Shown: piece by piece, positions 1-7,569 of the stretch
Position numbering within the stretch: position 1 is the stretch's first letter
Layout of the letters: every line of letters begins with the position of its first letter
From: Planctomycetaceae bacterium
GTDB taxonomy: Bacteria; Planctomycetota; UBA1135; GCA-002686595
NCBI GenBank assembly: GCA_011525785.1
Contig: WYBT01000021.1
Span: forward strand, 248,001-312,000
Reading direction: 5' to 3'
Length of the DNA stretch: 64,000 bases
Made by a program: the position numbers and the translations under genes
The notes under the pieces: generated by a model
Database searches by the model: none
Told to the model about the DNA's origin: nothing
The model's input: only the letters and a program-made list of their open reading frames with translations

Positions 1-1253
1 ACATGGCGGGCGGGCCCTCGCAGCTCGACCTGTTCGACTACAAGCCCAAGCTCCAGGAGCTCGACGGCCAGCCGGCGCCGGAGAGTCTGTGGCGCGGCGA
101 GCGCTTCGCCTTCATCAAGGGCTCGCCCAAGCTGCTGCGCTCGCCGTATCGCTTCGCGCAGCACGGCCAGTCCGGGGCCTGGGTGTCGGAACTCCTGCCG
201 CACTTCGCGCGCATCGTCGACAAGGTCGCGATCGTGCGTTCGATGCGCACGCGCGAGTTCAACCACGCGCCGGCGCAGCTCTATCTGCAGACCGGGCACG
301 CGCGCATCGGCCGGCCGAGCTTCGGCGCCTGGACGAGCTACGGCCTCGCGAGCGAGAACCCCGACCTGCCGGCGTTCGTCGCGCTCACCTCGGGTCAGTA
401 CATGCCCGACGCCGGCGCGTCGCTGTGGGGCGCGGGTTTCCTGCCGGGCGAGCACCAGGGCGTGCGGCTGCGGACCGAGAGCGGCGGCGTGCCGTTCCTC
501 GACAATCCCGCGGGCGTTTCGCGCGCCCAGCGGCGGCGCGAGCTCGACGCGCTGGCGGCGCTGAACGGCGAGCGCGCGCGCGAGTGCGGCGACCGGGAAA
601 TCGCGGTGCGCACGGAGCAATACGAGCTGGCCTACCGCATGCAGGCGAGCGTGCCGGAGCTGATGGACTTCTCGCGCGAGAGCGCCGAGACCCTCGAGCT
701 CTACGGCGCCGCGTCAGGCCCGGCGAGCTTCGCGGGCCACTGCCTGCTGGCGCGCCGACTGCTCGAGCGCGGCGTGCGCTTCGTGCAGCTCTACCACTGG
801 GGTTGGGACAGCCACGGCACCAGCCCCAACGACGACCTGATGAGCTCGCTGCCCGAGCGCTGCCGCGAGACCGACCGCGCGAGCGCCGCGCTGGTGCTCG
901 ACCTCGAGCGGCGCGGAATGCTCGACGACACGCTGGTGGTGTGGGCCGGCGAGTTCGGCCGCACGCCCATGAACGAAGAGCGCGACGGCTCGAAGTTCCT
1001 CGGCCGCGACCACCACAGCCATGCCTTCTCGCTCTGGCTCGCGGGCGGCGGCATCAAGCCCGGCCTGAACTACGGCGCGACCGATGAGTTGGGCTACTTC
1101 GTGGCCGAAAACCCGGTCGAGGTCAACGACCTGCACGCCACCTTGCTGCACCTGCTCGGCGTCGACCACGAGCGCCTGACCTTCCGCTCGCAGGGGCGCG
1201 ACTTCCGCCTCACCGACGTCGCCGGCCGAGTGGTGAAGGCGCTGCTCGCCTGA
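1..1253 (+). CDS. DUF1501 family protein, 5' truncated by window edge
   Basis: The frame is open from the window edge, and the first visible Met lies inside the family's MAGGPSQLDLFDYKP segment, so the true start is upstream. About 416 C-terminal residues are present. They show the DUF1501 core: MAGGPSQLDLFDYKP, the SMRTREFNHAPAQLYLQTGH region, WDSHGTSPND, WAGEFGRTPMNEERDG and the GRDHHSHAFSLWLAGGGIKPG end typical of this sulfatase/alkaline-phosphatase-fold family. Most planctomycetes carry many copies, usually exported by Tat and paired with a DUF1549/DUF1553 cytochrome gene, but that partner would be upstream and is not visible. The function is unknown. The next gene starts after a 135-base gap holding its own promoter, so this gene probably ends a different operon. 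Confidence 0.9.
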   Translation, partial: MAGGPSQLDLFDYKPKLQELDGQPAPESLWRGERFAFIKGSPKLLRSPYRFAQHGQSGAWVSELLPHFARIVDKVAIVRSMRTREFNHAPAQLYLQTGHARIGRPSFGAWTSYGLASENPDLPAFVALTSGQYMPDAGASLWGAGFLPGEHQGVRLRTESGGVPFLDNPAGVSRAQRRRELDALAALNGERARECGDREIAVRTEQYELAYRMQASVPELMDFSRESAETLELYGAASGPASFAGHCLLARRLLERGVRFVQLYHWGWDSHGTSPNDDLMSSLPERCRETDRASAALVLDLERRGMLDDTLVVWAGEFGRTPMNEERDGSKFLGRDHHSHAFSLWLAGGGIKPGLNYGATDELGYFVAENPVEVNDLHATLLHLLGVDHERLTFRSQGRDFRLTDVAGRVVKALLA

Positions 1254-1320
1254 GCCGGGCCAGGCGCTGAGAACCCTTTTGCTCCGCTGTGGGCGAGTCT
1301 GCGCCGCCGGCGTCGCCCGG

Positions 1321-1369
1321 CACGAATATTCATGCAACCATTGACGCTGGTGGCTTTTGGATTATTCTC
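1321..1369 (+). promoter_or_regulatory. Putative argR promoter with ARG-box-like operator
   Basis: An AT-rich island in GC-rich surroundings. A near-palindrome CACGAATATTCATG (1321-1334, 12 of 14 positions symmetric) has the GAATATTC core of ArgR/AhrC operators. It is followed by TTGACG (1341-1346), a 16-base spacer and TATTCT (1363-1368), a plausible sigma-70 promoter starting near 1375, just before the argR ATG at 1389. The layout suggests autoregulation and control of the arg operon by ArgR. Inferred from pattern only. Confidence 0.5.
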
Positions 1370-1388
1370 CGCGCTTCGACCCCGCACG

Positions 1389-1814
1389 ATGCAAGCCCGA
1401 GACCTTCGCCGCGCCGCCATCCGCGAGCTGTTGCTCGAGGCGCCCGTTCGCAGCCAGGAAGAGCTGCTCGAGAAGCTCGAGCAGCGCGGGCTGGGCGCAT
1501 CGCAGCCGGTGCTCTCGCGCGACCTGCGCGCGCTCAACGTCGCCAAGCGCGGCGGGGCGTATCAGATCGTCGAGGAGGAGCGCGTCACGCCGCTCGAGCA
1601 GCTCAAGAGCCTGCTGCGCTCGATCGAACCGGTCTCGCAGCTGATGCTCATGACCTGCGAGCCGGGGGCCGCAAGCGCCGTGGCGCGCGCGCTCGAGTCC
1701 GAGGAGCTCGACGGCCTGCTCGGCACCATCGCCGGCGACGACACGGTGCTCGTCGCGGTCAAGTCCCAGGCGGCGGCGCAGCGCGTGCGCCGTCGCATCC
1801 AAGAGCTTCTCTAG
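1389..1814 (+). CDS. argR: Arginine repressor ArgR
   Basis: A 141-residue protein of normal ArgR length. The N-terminal winged helix (about residues 1-70) contains IRELLLEAPVRSQEELLEKL and the recognition segment ASQPVLSRDLRALNVAK. The C-terminal oligomerisation/arginine-binding domain contains GTIAGDDTVLVAV, matching the family GTIAGDDTI motif with its paired Asp residues. I chose the ATG at 1389. An in-frame ATG at 1332 would extend the N-terminus but lies inside the probable promoter and operator. Family role: arginine-dependent hexameric repressor of arginine biosynthesis genes. It is the first gene of the arg operon, with argG 31 bases downstream, so feedback control of the whole operon is likely. 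Confidence 0.93.
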   Translation: MQARDLRRAAIRELLLEAPVRSQEELLEKLEQRGLGASQPVLSRDLRALNVAKRGGAYQIVEEERVTPLEQLKSLLRSIEPVSQLMLMTCEPGAASAVARALESEELDGLLGTIAGDDTVLVAVKSQAAAQRVRRRIQELL

Positions 1815-1845
1815 GGGCCCCGCAATTCGGGGCGGAGCTGATCCC

Positions 1846-3084
1846 ATGCGCGTTTTGCTGGCCTATTCCGGCGGTCTCGACACGTCCTACCTGGTCGCGT
1901 GGCTCACGCGCGAGCAGGGCGCCCAAGTCACCACCCTCGCGGTCGACTGCGGCGGGTGGAGCGCGGCCGAGCGCAGCGAACTCGAGGCGCGCGCGCTGGC
2001 GCTCGGCGCCGTCGAGCACCGCTTCGCCGACGCGCGCGCCGAGATGTTCCAGCGCGTGATCCGCTGGCTGGTCGCCGGCAACGTGCGGCGCGGCGGCGTG
2101 TATCCGCTGTCGGTGGGGGCCGAGCGCGGGCTCCAAGCCGAAGTGCTGGCGCGCGAAGCCGCGATCTGGGGCTTCGAGGCCGTTGCGCACGGCTGCACCG
2201 CGGCGGGCAACGACCAGGTGCGTTTCGAGGCCGCGCTGGCGACCATCGCACCCGATTTGAAGGTGCTCGCGCCCGTGCGCGACCTCGCGCCGAGCCGCGA
2301 CGAGCAACGCGCCTGGCTGCGCGCGCAGGGCCTGCCGGTTCCGCCCGCTGGCGGGAAATATTCGGTCAACCAAGGCCTGTGGGGCGTCACCATCGGCGGC
2401 GGCGAGCTGCACACCTCGGGCGCGCCGCTGCCGGAAGAAGCCTGGTACTGGACGCGCAACGCCAGCGGCTCGGCGCGCATCGGCGTCGAGTTCGAACGCG
2501 GCGTGCCGGTCGCGCTCAACGGCGCGCGCCTCGATCCGGTGACGCTGGTCGAGCAGCTCAACCTGCAGGCCGGCGCGCTCGGCGTCGGACGTGGCTACCA
2601 CCTCGGCGACACCGTGCTCGGCATCAAGGGCCGCATCGCCTTCGAGGCGCCGGCGGCCGAGGTGCTGATCGAAGCGCACCGCGAGCTCGAGAAGCTCGTG
2701 CTGATCGAAGAGCAGCGCTTCTGGAAGGACCACCTGGGCGACGTGTACGGCCGGCGGCTGCACTCGGGGCTGTTCCACGATCCGTTCCAGCGCAACCTCG
2801 AGGCGTTCTTCGAGTCGACGCAGGAGCACGTCACCGGTTCGGTGTCGCTGCGCCTGCAGCCCGGCTCGGTGCTCGTCGAGGGCGTCGAGTCGCCCTTCAG
2901 CATGCTCAGCGTGAGCGACGCCAAGTACGGCGAGCGCGCGAGCTCGAGCGCCACGCCGCAGGGCGCGCTCGGCCTGGCGCGCGCGATGGCGGAGCCGGCG
3001 CGGCTGTACCGGCGCGCGGGCGAAGCGGCGATCGAAGCGGCGCGAGTCGCACGCGAAGCGCTGCTCGCGGAGGCGCTGCAATGA
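1846..3084 (+). CDS. argG: Argininosuccinate synthase
   Basis: A 412-residue cytoplasmic enzyme that joins citrulline and aspartate with ATP to give argininosuccinate. The N-terminal N-type ATP-pyrophosphatase motif is clear: LLAYSGGLDTSYL at residues 4-16 (family consensus LAYSGGLDTS). Further family segments are AHGCTAAGNDQVRFE, KYSVNQGLWGVTIGGGEL and the C-terminal LEKLVLIEEQRFWKD. The length matches the family at about 400 residues. It starts 31 bases after argR and overlaps the next gene by four bases (ATGA), so translational coupling is likely. In this operon the citrulline is probably released from an N-acylated form by the deacylase encoded at 8513-9607. Confidence 0.95.
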   Translation: MRVLLAYSGGLDTSYLVAWLTREQGAQVTTLAVDCGGWSAAERSELEARALALGAVEHRFADARAEMFQRVIRWLVAGNVRRGGVYPLSVGAERGLQAEVLAREAAIWGFEAVAHGCTAAGNDQVRFEAALATIAPDLKVLAPVRDLAPSRDEQRAWLRAQGLPVPPAGGKYSVNQGLWGVTIGGGELHTSGAPLPEEAWYWTRNASGSARIGVEFERGVPVALNGARLDPVTLVEQLNLQAGALGVGRGYHLGDTVLGIKGRIAFEAPAAEVLIEAHRELEKLVLIEEQRFWKDHLGDVYGRRLHSGLFHDPFQRNLEAFFESTQEHVTGSVSLRLQPGSVLVEGVESPFSMLSVSDAKYGERASSSATPQGALGLARAMAEPARLYRRAGEAAIEAARVAREALLAEALQ

Positions 3085-4187
3085 AGCGCTGCCAGGTCGA
3101 CAAGATCGCCTCGGTGACGTTGCGCCTGGGGCTCGACCGCAACCTCGTGCTCGGCGAGACGATCCCCGCCGAAGCCGGCACGGTCATCGCGGCGCGCGTG
3201 AAGAGCGCGAAGACCACCTACAACACGCTCGAGGACGTGCACGGCCGCATGGTCGCGCTGCATCCCGGCGATGTGATCGTCGGCGCGCTCGGGCGCCGCG
3301 ACGCGCTGTATGGATTCTCGGGCCAAGTGCCCGCCAAGGTCTCGGTCGGCGACGAGCTGCAACTGCTCAACCTCGGCGGCGTGATCGGCGCCGGTGCGCA
3401 GGCCACGGCCGCGGCGGGCGAGCCGTTCAAGCTCGAGGTGCTCGGCGCGGTGCTCGAGTTCCCGTACCTCGCGACGCGCGTCGGCGTGCCGGCCAACATC
3501 GCGCGCGCCGCGTTGCCGACGCAGCCGATGCCGAGCAAGGCCGAAGGGCTTCCGCCGCTGATCGTGCTCGTTGGCACGTGCATGGACGCCGGCAAGACGA
3601 CAGCGGCCTCGATCCTGATCAGCGAACTCACGCACAAGGGCCTGCGCGTCGCGGCGGGCAAGCTCACGGGCGTTTCGCTGCGGCGCGACGTCCTGCAGAT
3701 GCAGGACTGCGGCGCGGAGCCCGTCGCGGTGTTCACCGACTTCGGCGTCGTGACGACGGACGAGCGCTCGGCCCCGCCCGCGGCGCACAGTCTGATCGCG
3801 CACGTAGCCCAAGCCGAGCCCGACTTGATCGTGCTCGAGATGGGCGACGGCCTGCTCGGCACCTACGGCGTGCACGGGTTGCTCGCGGACGAGGCGATTC
3901 GCGCCGGGATCGAGAGCGTCGTGCTCTGCGCGCAGGATCCGGTCGGCGCGTGGGGCGCGCAGAGCCTCCTGCGCGACAAGTACGGCCTGGAGATCGACGT
4001 CGTGTCCGGCCGCGTGACCGACTCGCCCGTCGGTCGGCGCTTCTGTAACGAGAAGCTCGGCCTGGCGGCCTTCAACGCGCTGCGCGAAGGGCGCGACCTC
4101 GCCGGCTGCGTGCTCGGCGGTCTCGAGCGCAAGGGCCTAGTCAAGCAAGGACTCTCGGCGTCGGGCGCTGGGTTGCTGGTCCCATGA
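3081..4187 (+). CDS. P-loop NTPase of unknown function embedded in the arg operon
   Basis: A 368-residue protein overlapping argG and argC by four bases on each side, so it is part of the arginine operon. Residues 1 to about 150 form a beta-rich domain I do not recognise (starts MKRCQVDKIASVTLRLGLDR; includes HPGDVIVGALGRRDALYGF). A nucleotide-binding domain follows, with Walker A VLVGTCMDAGKTTAAS near residues 162-177 and a possible Walker B LIVLEMGDGLLG. The C-terminal part resembles SIMIBI-class NTPases of the DUF1611/dethiobiotin-synthase type. I do not recognise it as a standard arginine enzyme, and it lacks amino-acid kinase or GNAT motifs. The tight embedding suggests a role in arginine metabolism or its control, but no reaction can be assigned. 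Confidence 0.8.
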   Translation: MKRCQVDKIASVTLRLGLDRNLVLGETIPAEAGTVIAARVKSAKTTYNTLEDVHGRMVALHPGDVIVGALGRRDALYGFSGQVPAKVSVGDELQLLNLGGVIGAGAQATAAAGEPFKLEVLGAVLEFPYLATRVGVPANIARAALPTQPMPSKAEGLPPLIVLVGTCMDAGKTTAASILISELTHKGLRVAAGKLTGVSLRRDVLQMQDCGAEPVAVFTDFGVVTTDERSAPPAAHSLIAHVAQAEPDLIVLEMGDGLLGTYGVHGLLADEAIRAGIESVVLCAQDPVGAWGAQSLLRDKYGLEIDVVSGRVTDSPVGRRFCNEKLGLAAFNALREGRDLAGCVLGGLERKGLVKQGLSASGAGLLVP

Positions 4188-5299
4188 AGCACGACGTTCT
4201 CCATCCGCGCAGCGCGCCGGTCGCGAGCGCGACGACGACGCCCGCGTGGGTGTTCGGGGCCAAGGGCGTGCTCGCGGGCGAATTGATGCGCCTGCTCGAT
4301 CTCCACCCGACGGTGGCGTTGCGCGGCGCCGTGTCACGCAGCGAGCAGAGCCTCGAGTCGGCGCATCCGCACCTGGAGAGCGACGCGAGCACGTGCTCGG
4401 CCGAAGAGGCGCGTGCGGCGATCGTCGCAGCGGCGCGCGCGGGCGAGCGGCCTGCGATCTTCCTCGCGTTGCCGCACGGCGAATCGTGCGCGGCGTGGAA
4501 GGCGCTGCGCAGCGAGCTTGGCGAACTCGCCGCGCGCGTGCTCGTCGTCGATCTCGCTGCGGACTATCGCCTCGCGAGCCCCGCGCGCTATGAGGCGGCG
4601 TACGGACACGCGCATCCCGACGCTGCAGAGCTCGACGCGTTCGTGTACGGCCTCGTCGAGCTCAACCGCGCCGCGTTGAACGGTGCGACCCGCGTCGCGG
4701 CGCCGGGTTGCTTCGCGACGGCGCTGCAGCTCGCGTGCGTGCCCGCGGCGCGCGCGAAGTTGCTCGACGCGACTCGTCCGTGGGTGCTGCACGGCATCAC
4801 CGGCTCGAGCGGCAGCGGCGCCGAACCCAAGCCCGGCACGCACCACCCCTGGCGTCACGGGAATCTGTGGGCCTACTCGCTCGGCGGCCATCGCCACGAA
4901 GCGGAGCTCGCACAAGCGCTCGAGAGCTGCTCGTACGCGCCGCCGGTGCACTTCGTCGCGCACTCAGGCCCGTTCGCGCGCGGCATTCACCTCACTTGCG
5001 CGCTGCCGCTGGCTCGCAAAGTCACGTCGACCGAAGCGCGCGCGCACTACGCCGAGGCCTTCGCCGGCTCGCCGTTCGTCAGCGTCCTCGACGGCGGCCG
5101 CGTGCCCGACTTGCGCGCCGTGGCGGGCTCGAATCGCGCGCTGGTCGGCGTCGACGTGCGCGGCGAGGTGCTCACCGTGCTGGTGACGCTCGACAACATG
5201 GTCAAGGGCGGCGCGGGGCAAGCGCTGCAGTGCCTCAACCTGATGCTCGGCCTGCCGGAGACGGCGGGTTTGCCCCGGGCGGGACTGGGTGTCTGTTGA
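4184..5299 (+). CDS. argC: N-acetyl-gamma-glutamyl-phosphate reductase (or N-succinyl equivalent)
   Basis: A 371-residue NADPH-dependent reductase that makes the N-acylglutamate semialdehyde. There is a nucleotide-binding start (AWVFGAKGVLAGELMRLLDLHP), catalytic cysteine in VAAPGCFATALQLA, the downstream GITGSSGSGAEPKPGTHHPW segment and the histidine-containing HRHEAELAQALE. The C-terminal GRVPDLRAVAGSNRALVGVD matches the family. The roughly 20-residue N-terminal extension before the Rossmann fold is longer than usual. A start further in is possible, but the ATG at 4184 overlaps the previous stop (ATGA), which supports it. A small tandem repeat begins within its last codons and runs toward argD. 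Confidence 0.93.
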   Translation: MKHDVLHPRSAPVASATTTPAWVFGAKGVLAGELMRLLDLHPTVALRGAVSRSEQSLESAHPHLESDASTCSAEEARAAIVAAARAGERPAIFLALPHGESCAAWKALRSELGELAARVLVVDLAADYRLASPARYEAAYGHAHPDAAELDAFVYGLVELNRAALNGATRVAAPGCFATALQLACVPAARAKLLDATRPWVLHGITGSSGSGAEPKPGTHHPWRHGNLWAYSLGGHRHEAELAQALESCSYAPPVHFVAHSGPFARGIHLTCALPLARKVTSTEARAHYAEAFAGSPFVSVLDGGRVPDLRAVAGSNRALVGVDVRGEVLTVLVTLDNMVKGGAGQALQCLNLMLGLPETAGLPRAGLGVC

Positions 5300-5354
5300 T
5301 GCGGCTACCGCCGCAGGGTGTCTGTTGATGCGGCCTTCGCCGCTGGGTGTCTGC
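5287..5354 (+). repeat. Tandem 29-bp REP-like repeat, 2.3 copies
   Basis: Two 29-base units (5287-5315 and 5316-5344) differ only in the hairpin loop region and last base and are followed by ten bases of a third. Each unit starts GGGTGTCTGTTGATGCGGC and contains a GCGG...CCGC hairpin; the second forms a 5-bp stem with a CTTC loop. The array starts within the argC 3' end and fills most of the 72-base argC-argD gap, the only sizeable gap inside the arg operon after argG. It may be an mRNA stability or attenuation element, or an interspersed repeat family. Confidence 0.8.
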
Positions 5355-5371
5355 AGAGTGGAGGTGCGCCA

Positions 5372-6517
5372 ATGAGTCTGCGTGAGATCGACGCGTACGC
5401 GCGTCTGCCGTTGCCGGTGAAGTCCGCCGAGGGCGTCGAGCTGATCCTCGACGACGGCCGGCGCGTGCTCGATCTGTACGGCGGCCACTGCGTGAACACG
5501 CTCGGCGCGGGCGATGCGGGGCTCGCGCGCGTGTTGAGCCGCCAGTGGTACGAGCTCTCGTTCGCGACGAACTTGATCGACCACGCGCCGCGGCGCGAGT
5601 TCCTCGCCGCCTTCGAGCCCAACTTGCCTCTCGCGCCCGACGGCTGGCAGGTGTTCTGCACCAACAGCGGCGCCGAGGCCAACGAGAACGCGCTCAAGCT
5701 CGCGCTGGCGTTCACGCGGCGGCGCAAGGTCGTGTACTTCAAGGGCGCGTTCCACGGGCGCACCGCGGCGGCTGCGGCGGTGAGCGACACCAAGCTGCCG
5801 GCCTTTCCAAACGCGCCGTTCGACGCGATCAAGATCCCCTGGTCGCAGAGCGAGGTCGCGCACTGGGCGATCGACGACAGCGTCGGCGCGGTGATCCTCG
5901 AGCCGTACCAGTCGCTGGCCGGCGTCACTGAGCCGACGAGCGGCTTCCTCGAGAAGCTCCGCGAGCGCTGCGACCAGACCGGCGCGCTGCTGATCTTCGA
6001 CGAAGTGCAGACCGGCAACGGTCGCCTCGGGACGCCCTGGGCGGCGCAGCACTTCGGCGTCGTGCCCGACGTGTTCACCACCGCCAAGGGCGCGGGCGCG
6101 GGACTGCCGATCGGACTCACCGTCGCGCGCTCGAAGTTCGCTTCGGGCGTGCCGGGCAAGCTCTTCGGCTCGACTTTCGGCGGCGGGCCGCTGGTGCTCG
6201 CCGCAGCGGCGGAAGTCGCACGCCGCATCGCCGAGCCGGGCTTCCTCGACAACGTGCGCGCGACGTCGGCGGCGCTCAAGCGCGCGGCGTTGCGCGGTCC
6301 GGTGGTCAAGGTGCGCGGCGCGGGCCTGTTGCTCGGGCTGGTCGTCAACTCCGACACGAGCGCCGCCGCCGTGCGCGACGCGTTGCTCGCGCAGGGCGTG
6401 CTGGTCGGGACGAGCGACGATCCCAAGGTGCTGCGGCTCTCTCCTGCGCTCACGTTGCAGCCCTCCGACGCGGAGCGGCTCGCGCACGCGCTCGAAACGC
6501 TCGAGGTGCGCGCGTGA
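5372..6517 (+). CDS. argD: N-acetylornithine (or N-succinylornithine) aminotransferase
   Basis: A 381-residue class III PLP aminotransferase that converts the N-acylglutamate semialdehyde to N-acylornithine. Key segments: LYGGHCVNTLG, CTNSGAEANENALKLA, FKGAFHGRTAAA, the acidic PLP-pyridine site LIFDEVQTGNGRLG, and the PLP-lysine motif FTTAKGAGAGLPIG. FGSTFGGGPL follows. I prefer the ATG at 5372, which has a good GGAGG upstream and follows the repeat. An in-frame ATG at 5318 would add 18 residues read from repeat DNA. It overlaps the following gene by four bases. Confidence 0.93.
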   Translation: MSLREIDAYARLPLPVKSAEGVELILDDGRRVLDLYGGHCVNTLGAGDAGLARVLSRQWYELSFATNLIDHAPRREFLAAFEPNLPLAPDGWQVFCTNSGAEANENALKLALAFTRRRKVVYFKGAFHGRTAAAAAVSDTKLPAFPNAPFDAIKIPWSQSEVAHWAIDDSVGAVILEPYQSLAGVTEPTSGFLEKLRERCDQTGALLIFDEVQTGNGRLGTPWAAQHFGVVPDVFTTAKGAGAGLPIGLTVARSKFASGVPGKLFGSTFGGGPLVLAAAAEVARRIAEPGFLDNVRATSAALKRAALRGPVVKVRGAGLLLGLVVNSDTSAAAVRDALLAQGVLVGTSDDPKVLRLSPALTLQPSDAERLAHALETLEVRA

Positions 6518-7569
6518 ACGGGCTCTACGACCTCGGTGAGTGCTCGCTCGAGCAAGTTCACGCGCTGGTGGCGCGTGCGAGAGAGCTGCGCGAAGGCGCT
6601 GCGACGCGACGCTTCGACGGCAAGGCGCTCGGGCTCCTGTTCTTCAACCCCAGTCTGCGCACGCAGGCGAGCTTCCAACGCGCCGCGGGCAAGCTCGGAC
6701 TCGCGCTCGTGCAGCTCCAAGGCGGCGCCGGCGGCGTGTGGGGCATCGAGTTCGAGGACGGCGCGGTGATGGACGGCGCCAACGCCGAGCACGTGCGCGA
6801 GGCCGCGCCGGTGCTGGGGCGCTTCGTCGACGTGCTCGCCATCCGCGCCTTCGCCGGCATGAAGTCGCTCGCGAGCGACTTGCGCGACCCGCTGATGAAC
6901 GGCTTCCGCCGTCACGCAGGCGTGCCGGTGGTGAACATGGAAAGCGCGCTGTGGCATCCGTGCCAGGCGCTCGCCGACTGGGCCACGCTCGAGCAGCACG
7001 CGATCGCGCCGCGCGCGAAGTTCGTGCTCACCTGGGCCTGGCATCCCAAGCCGCTGCCGCACGCGGTGCCCAACTCGACGCTGACCATGGCGGCGCAGCG
7101 CGGCATGGACGTGTGGCTCCTGCGGCCGCGCGGTTACGACCTGCACGCGTCCGTGATCGAACAAGCGCGCACCCTGGCGCAGCGCTCGGGCGGTTCGCTC
7201 ACGATCACCGACGATCGCGAGGCCGCGCTGCGCGGCGCGAGCGCCGTGTACGCCAAGTCGTGGGGCAGCCACGAGTGCTGGGGCGACCTCGAGGCCGAGA
7301 TCAAGCTGCGCGCGCCGCTGCGCGAGTGGTGCGTGAGCGCCGACTGGATGCGCAAGACCGAGCGCGCGCGCTTCATGCACTGCCTGCCCGTGCGTCGCAA
7401 CGTCGTCGTGCGCGACGAAGTGCTCGACGGCCCCTGGTCGATCGTCATCGACCAGGCCGAGAACCGCCTCCACGCGCAGACCGCGCTGCTCGAGAGCACC
7501 TTCGCCGCGCTCGAGCGCTCGCCTCGCCAACCTTCCAACGCTCGCCCCATCCTGGAGACCCTGCCGTGA
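6514..7569 (+). CDS. argF': N-acylornithine carbamoyltransferase (AOTCase/SOTCase type)
   Basis: A 351-residue protein starting with GTG that overlaps the argD stop. It carries the carbamoyl-phosphate motif FFNPSLRTQASF (residues 43-54), HPCQALAD, and the segments that separate N-acylornithine from ordinary ornithine carbamoyltransferases: VLTWAWHPKPLPHAVPNS, VYAKSWGSHECWGD, MHCLPVRRNVVV and IDQAENRLHAQTALL. These resemble the Xanthomonas enzyme as I remember it. The specificity position that I recall as Glu92 in Xanthomonas AOTCase and Pro90 in Bacteroides SOTCase appears to be Ala91 here (segment MDGANAEH), so acetyl- or succinyl-ornithine cannot be decided. It would make N-acylcitrulline, consistent with the deacylase two genes downstream. 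Confidence 0.9.
   Translation: MNGLYDLGECSLEQVHALVARARELREGAATRRFDGKALGLLFFNPSLRTQASFQRAAGKLGLALVQLQGGAGGVWGIEFEDGAVMDGANAEHVREAAPVLGRFVDVLAIRAFAGMKSLASDLRDPLMNGFRRHAGVPVVNMESALWHPCQALADWATLEQHAIAPRAKFVLTWAWHPKPLPHAVPNSTLTMAAQRGMDVWLLRPRGYDLHASVIEQARTLAQRSGGSLTITDDREAALRGASAVYAKSWGSHECWGDLEAEIKLRAPLREWCVSADWMRKTERARFMHCLPVRRNVVVRDEVLDGPWSIVIDQAENRLHAQTALLESTFAALERSPRQPSNARPILETLP

Noticed and set aside
1332..1388. argR start at the ATG at 1332
   Set aside because: The added residues would be encoded by the probable operator and promoter, and the ATG at 1389 gives the normal ArgR length and N-terminus.
1759..7530. Long minus-strand frames opposite argG, argC, argD and argF'
   Set aside because: Same high-GC shadow effect; products are Arg/Ala/His-rich without motifs, and the plus-strand genes form a coherent operon.
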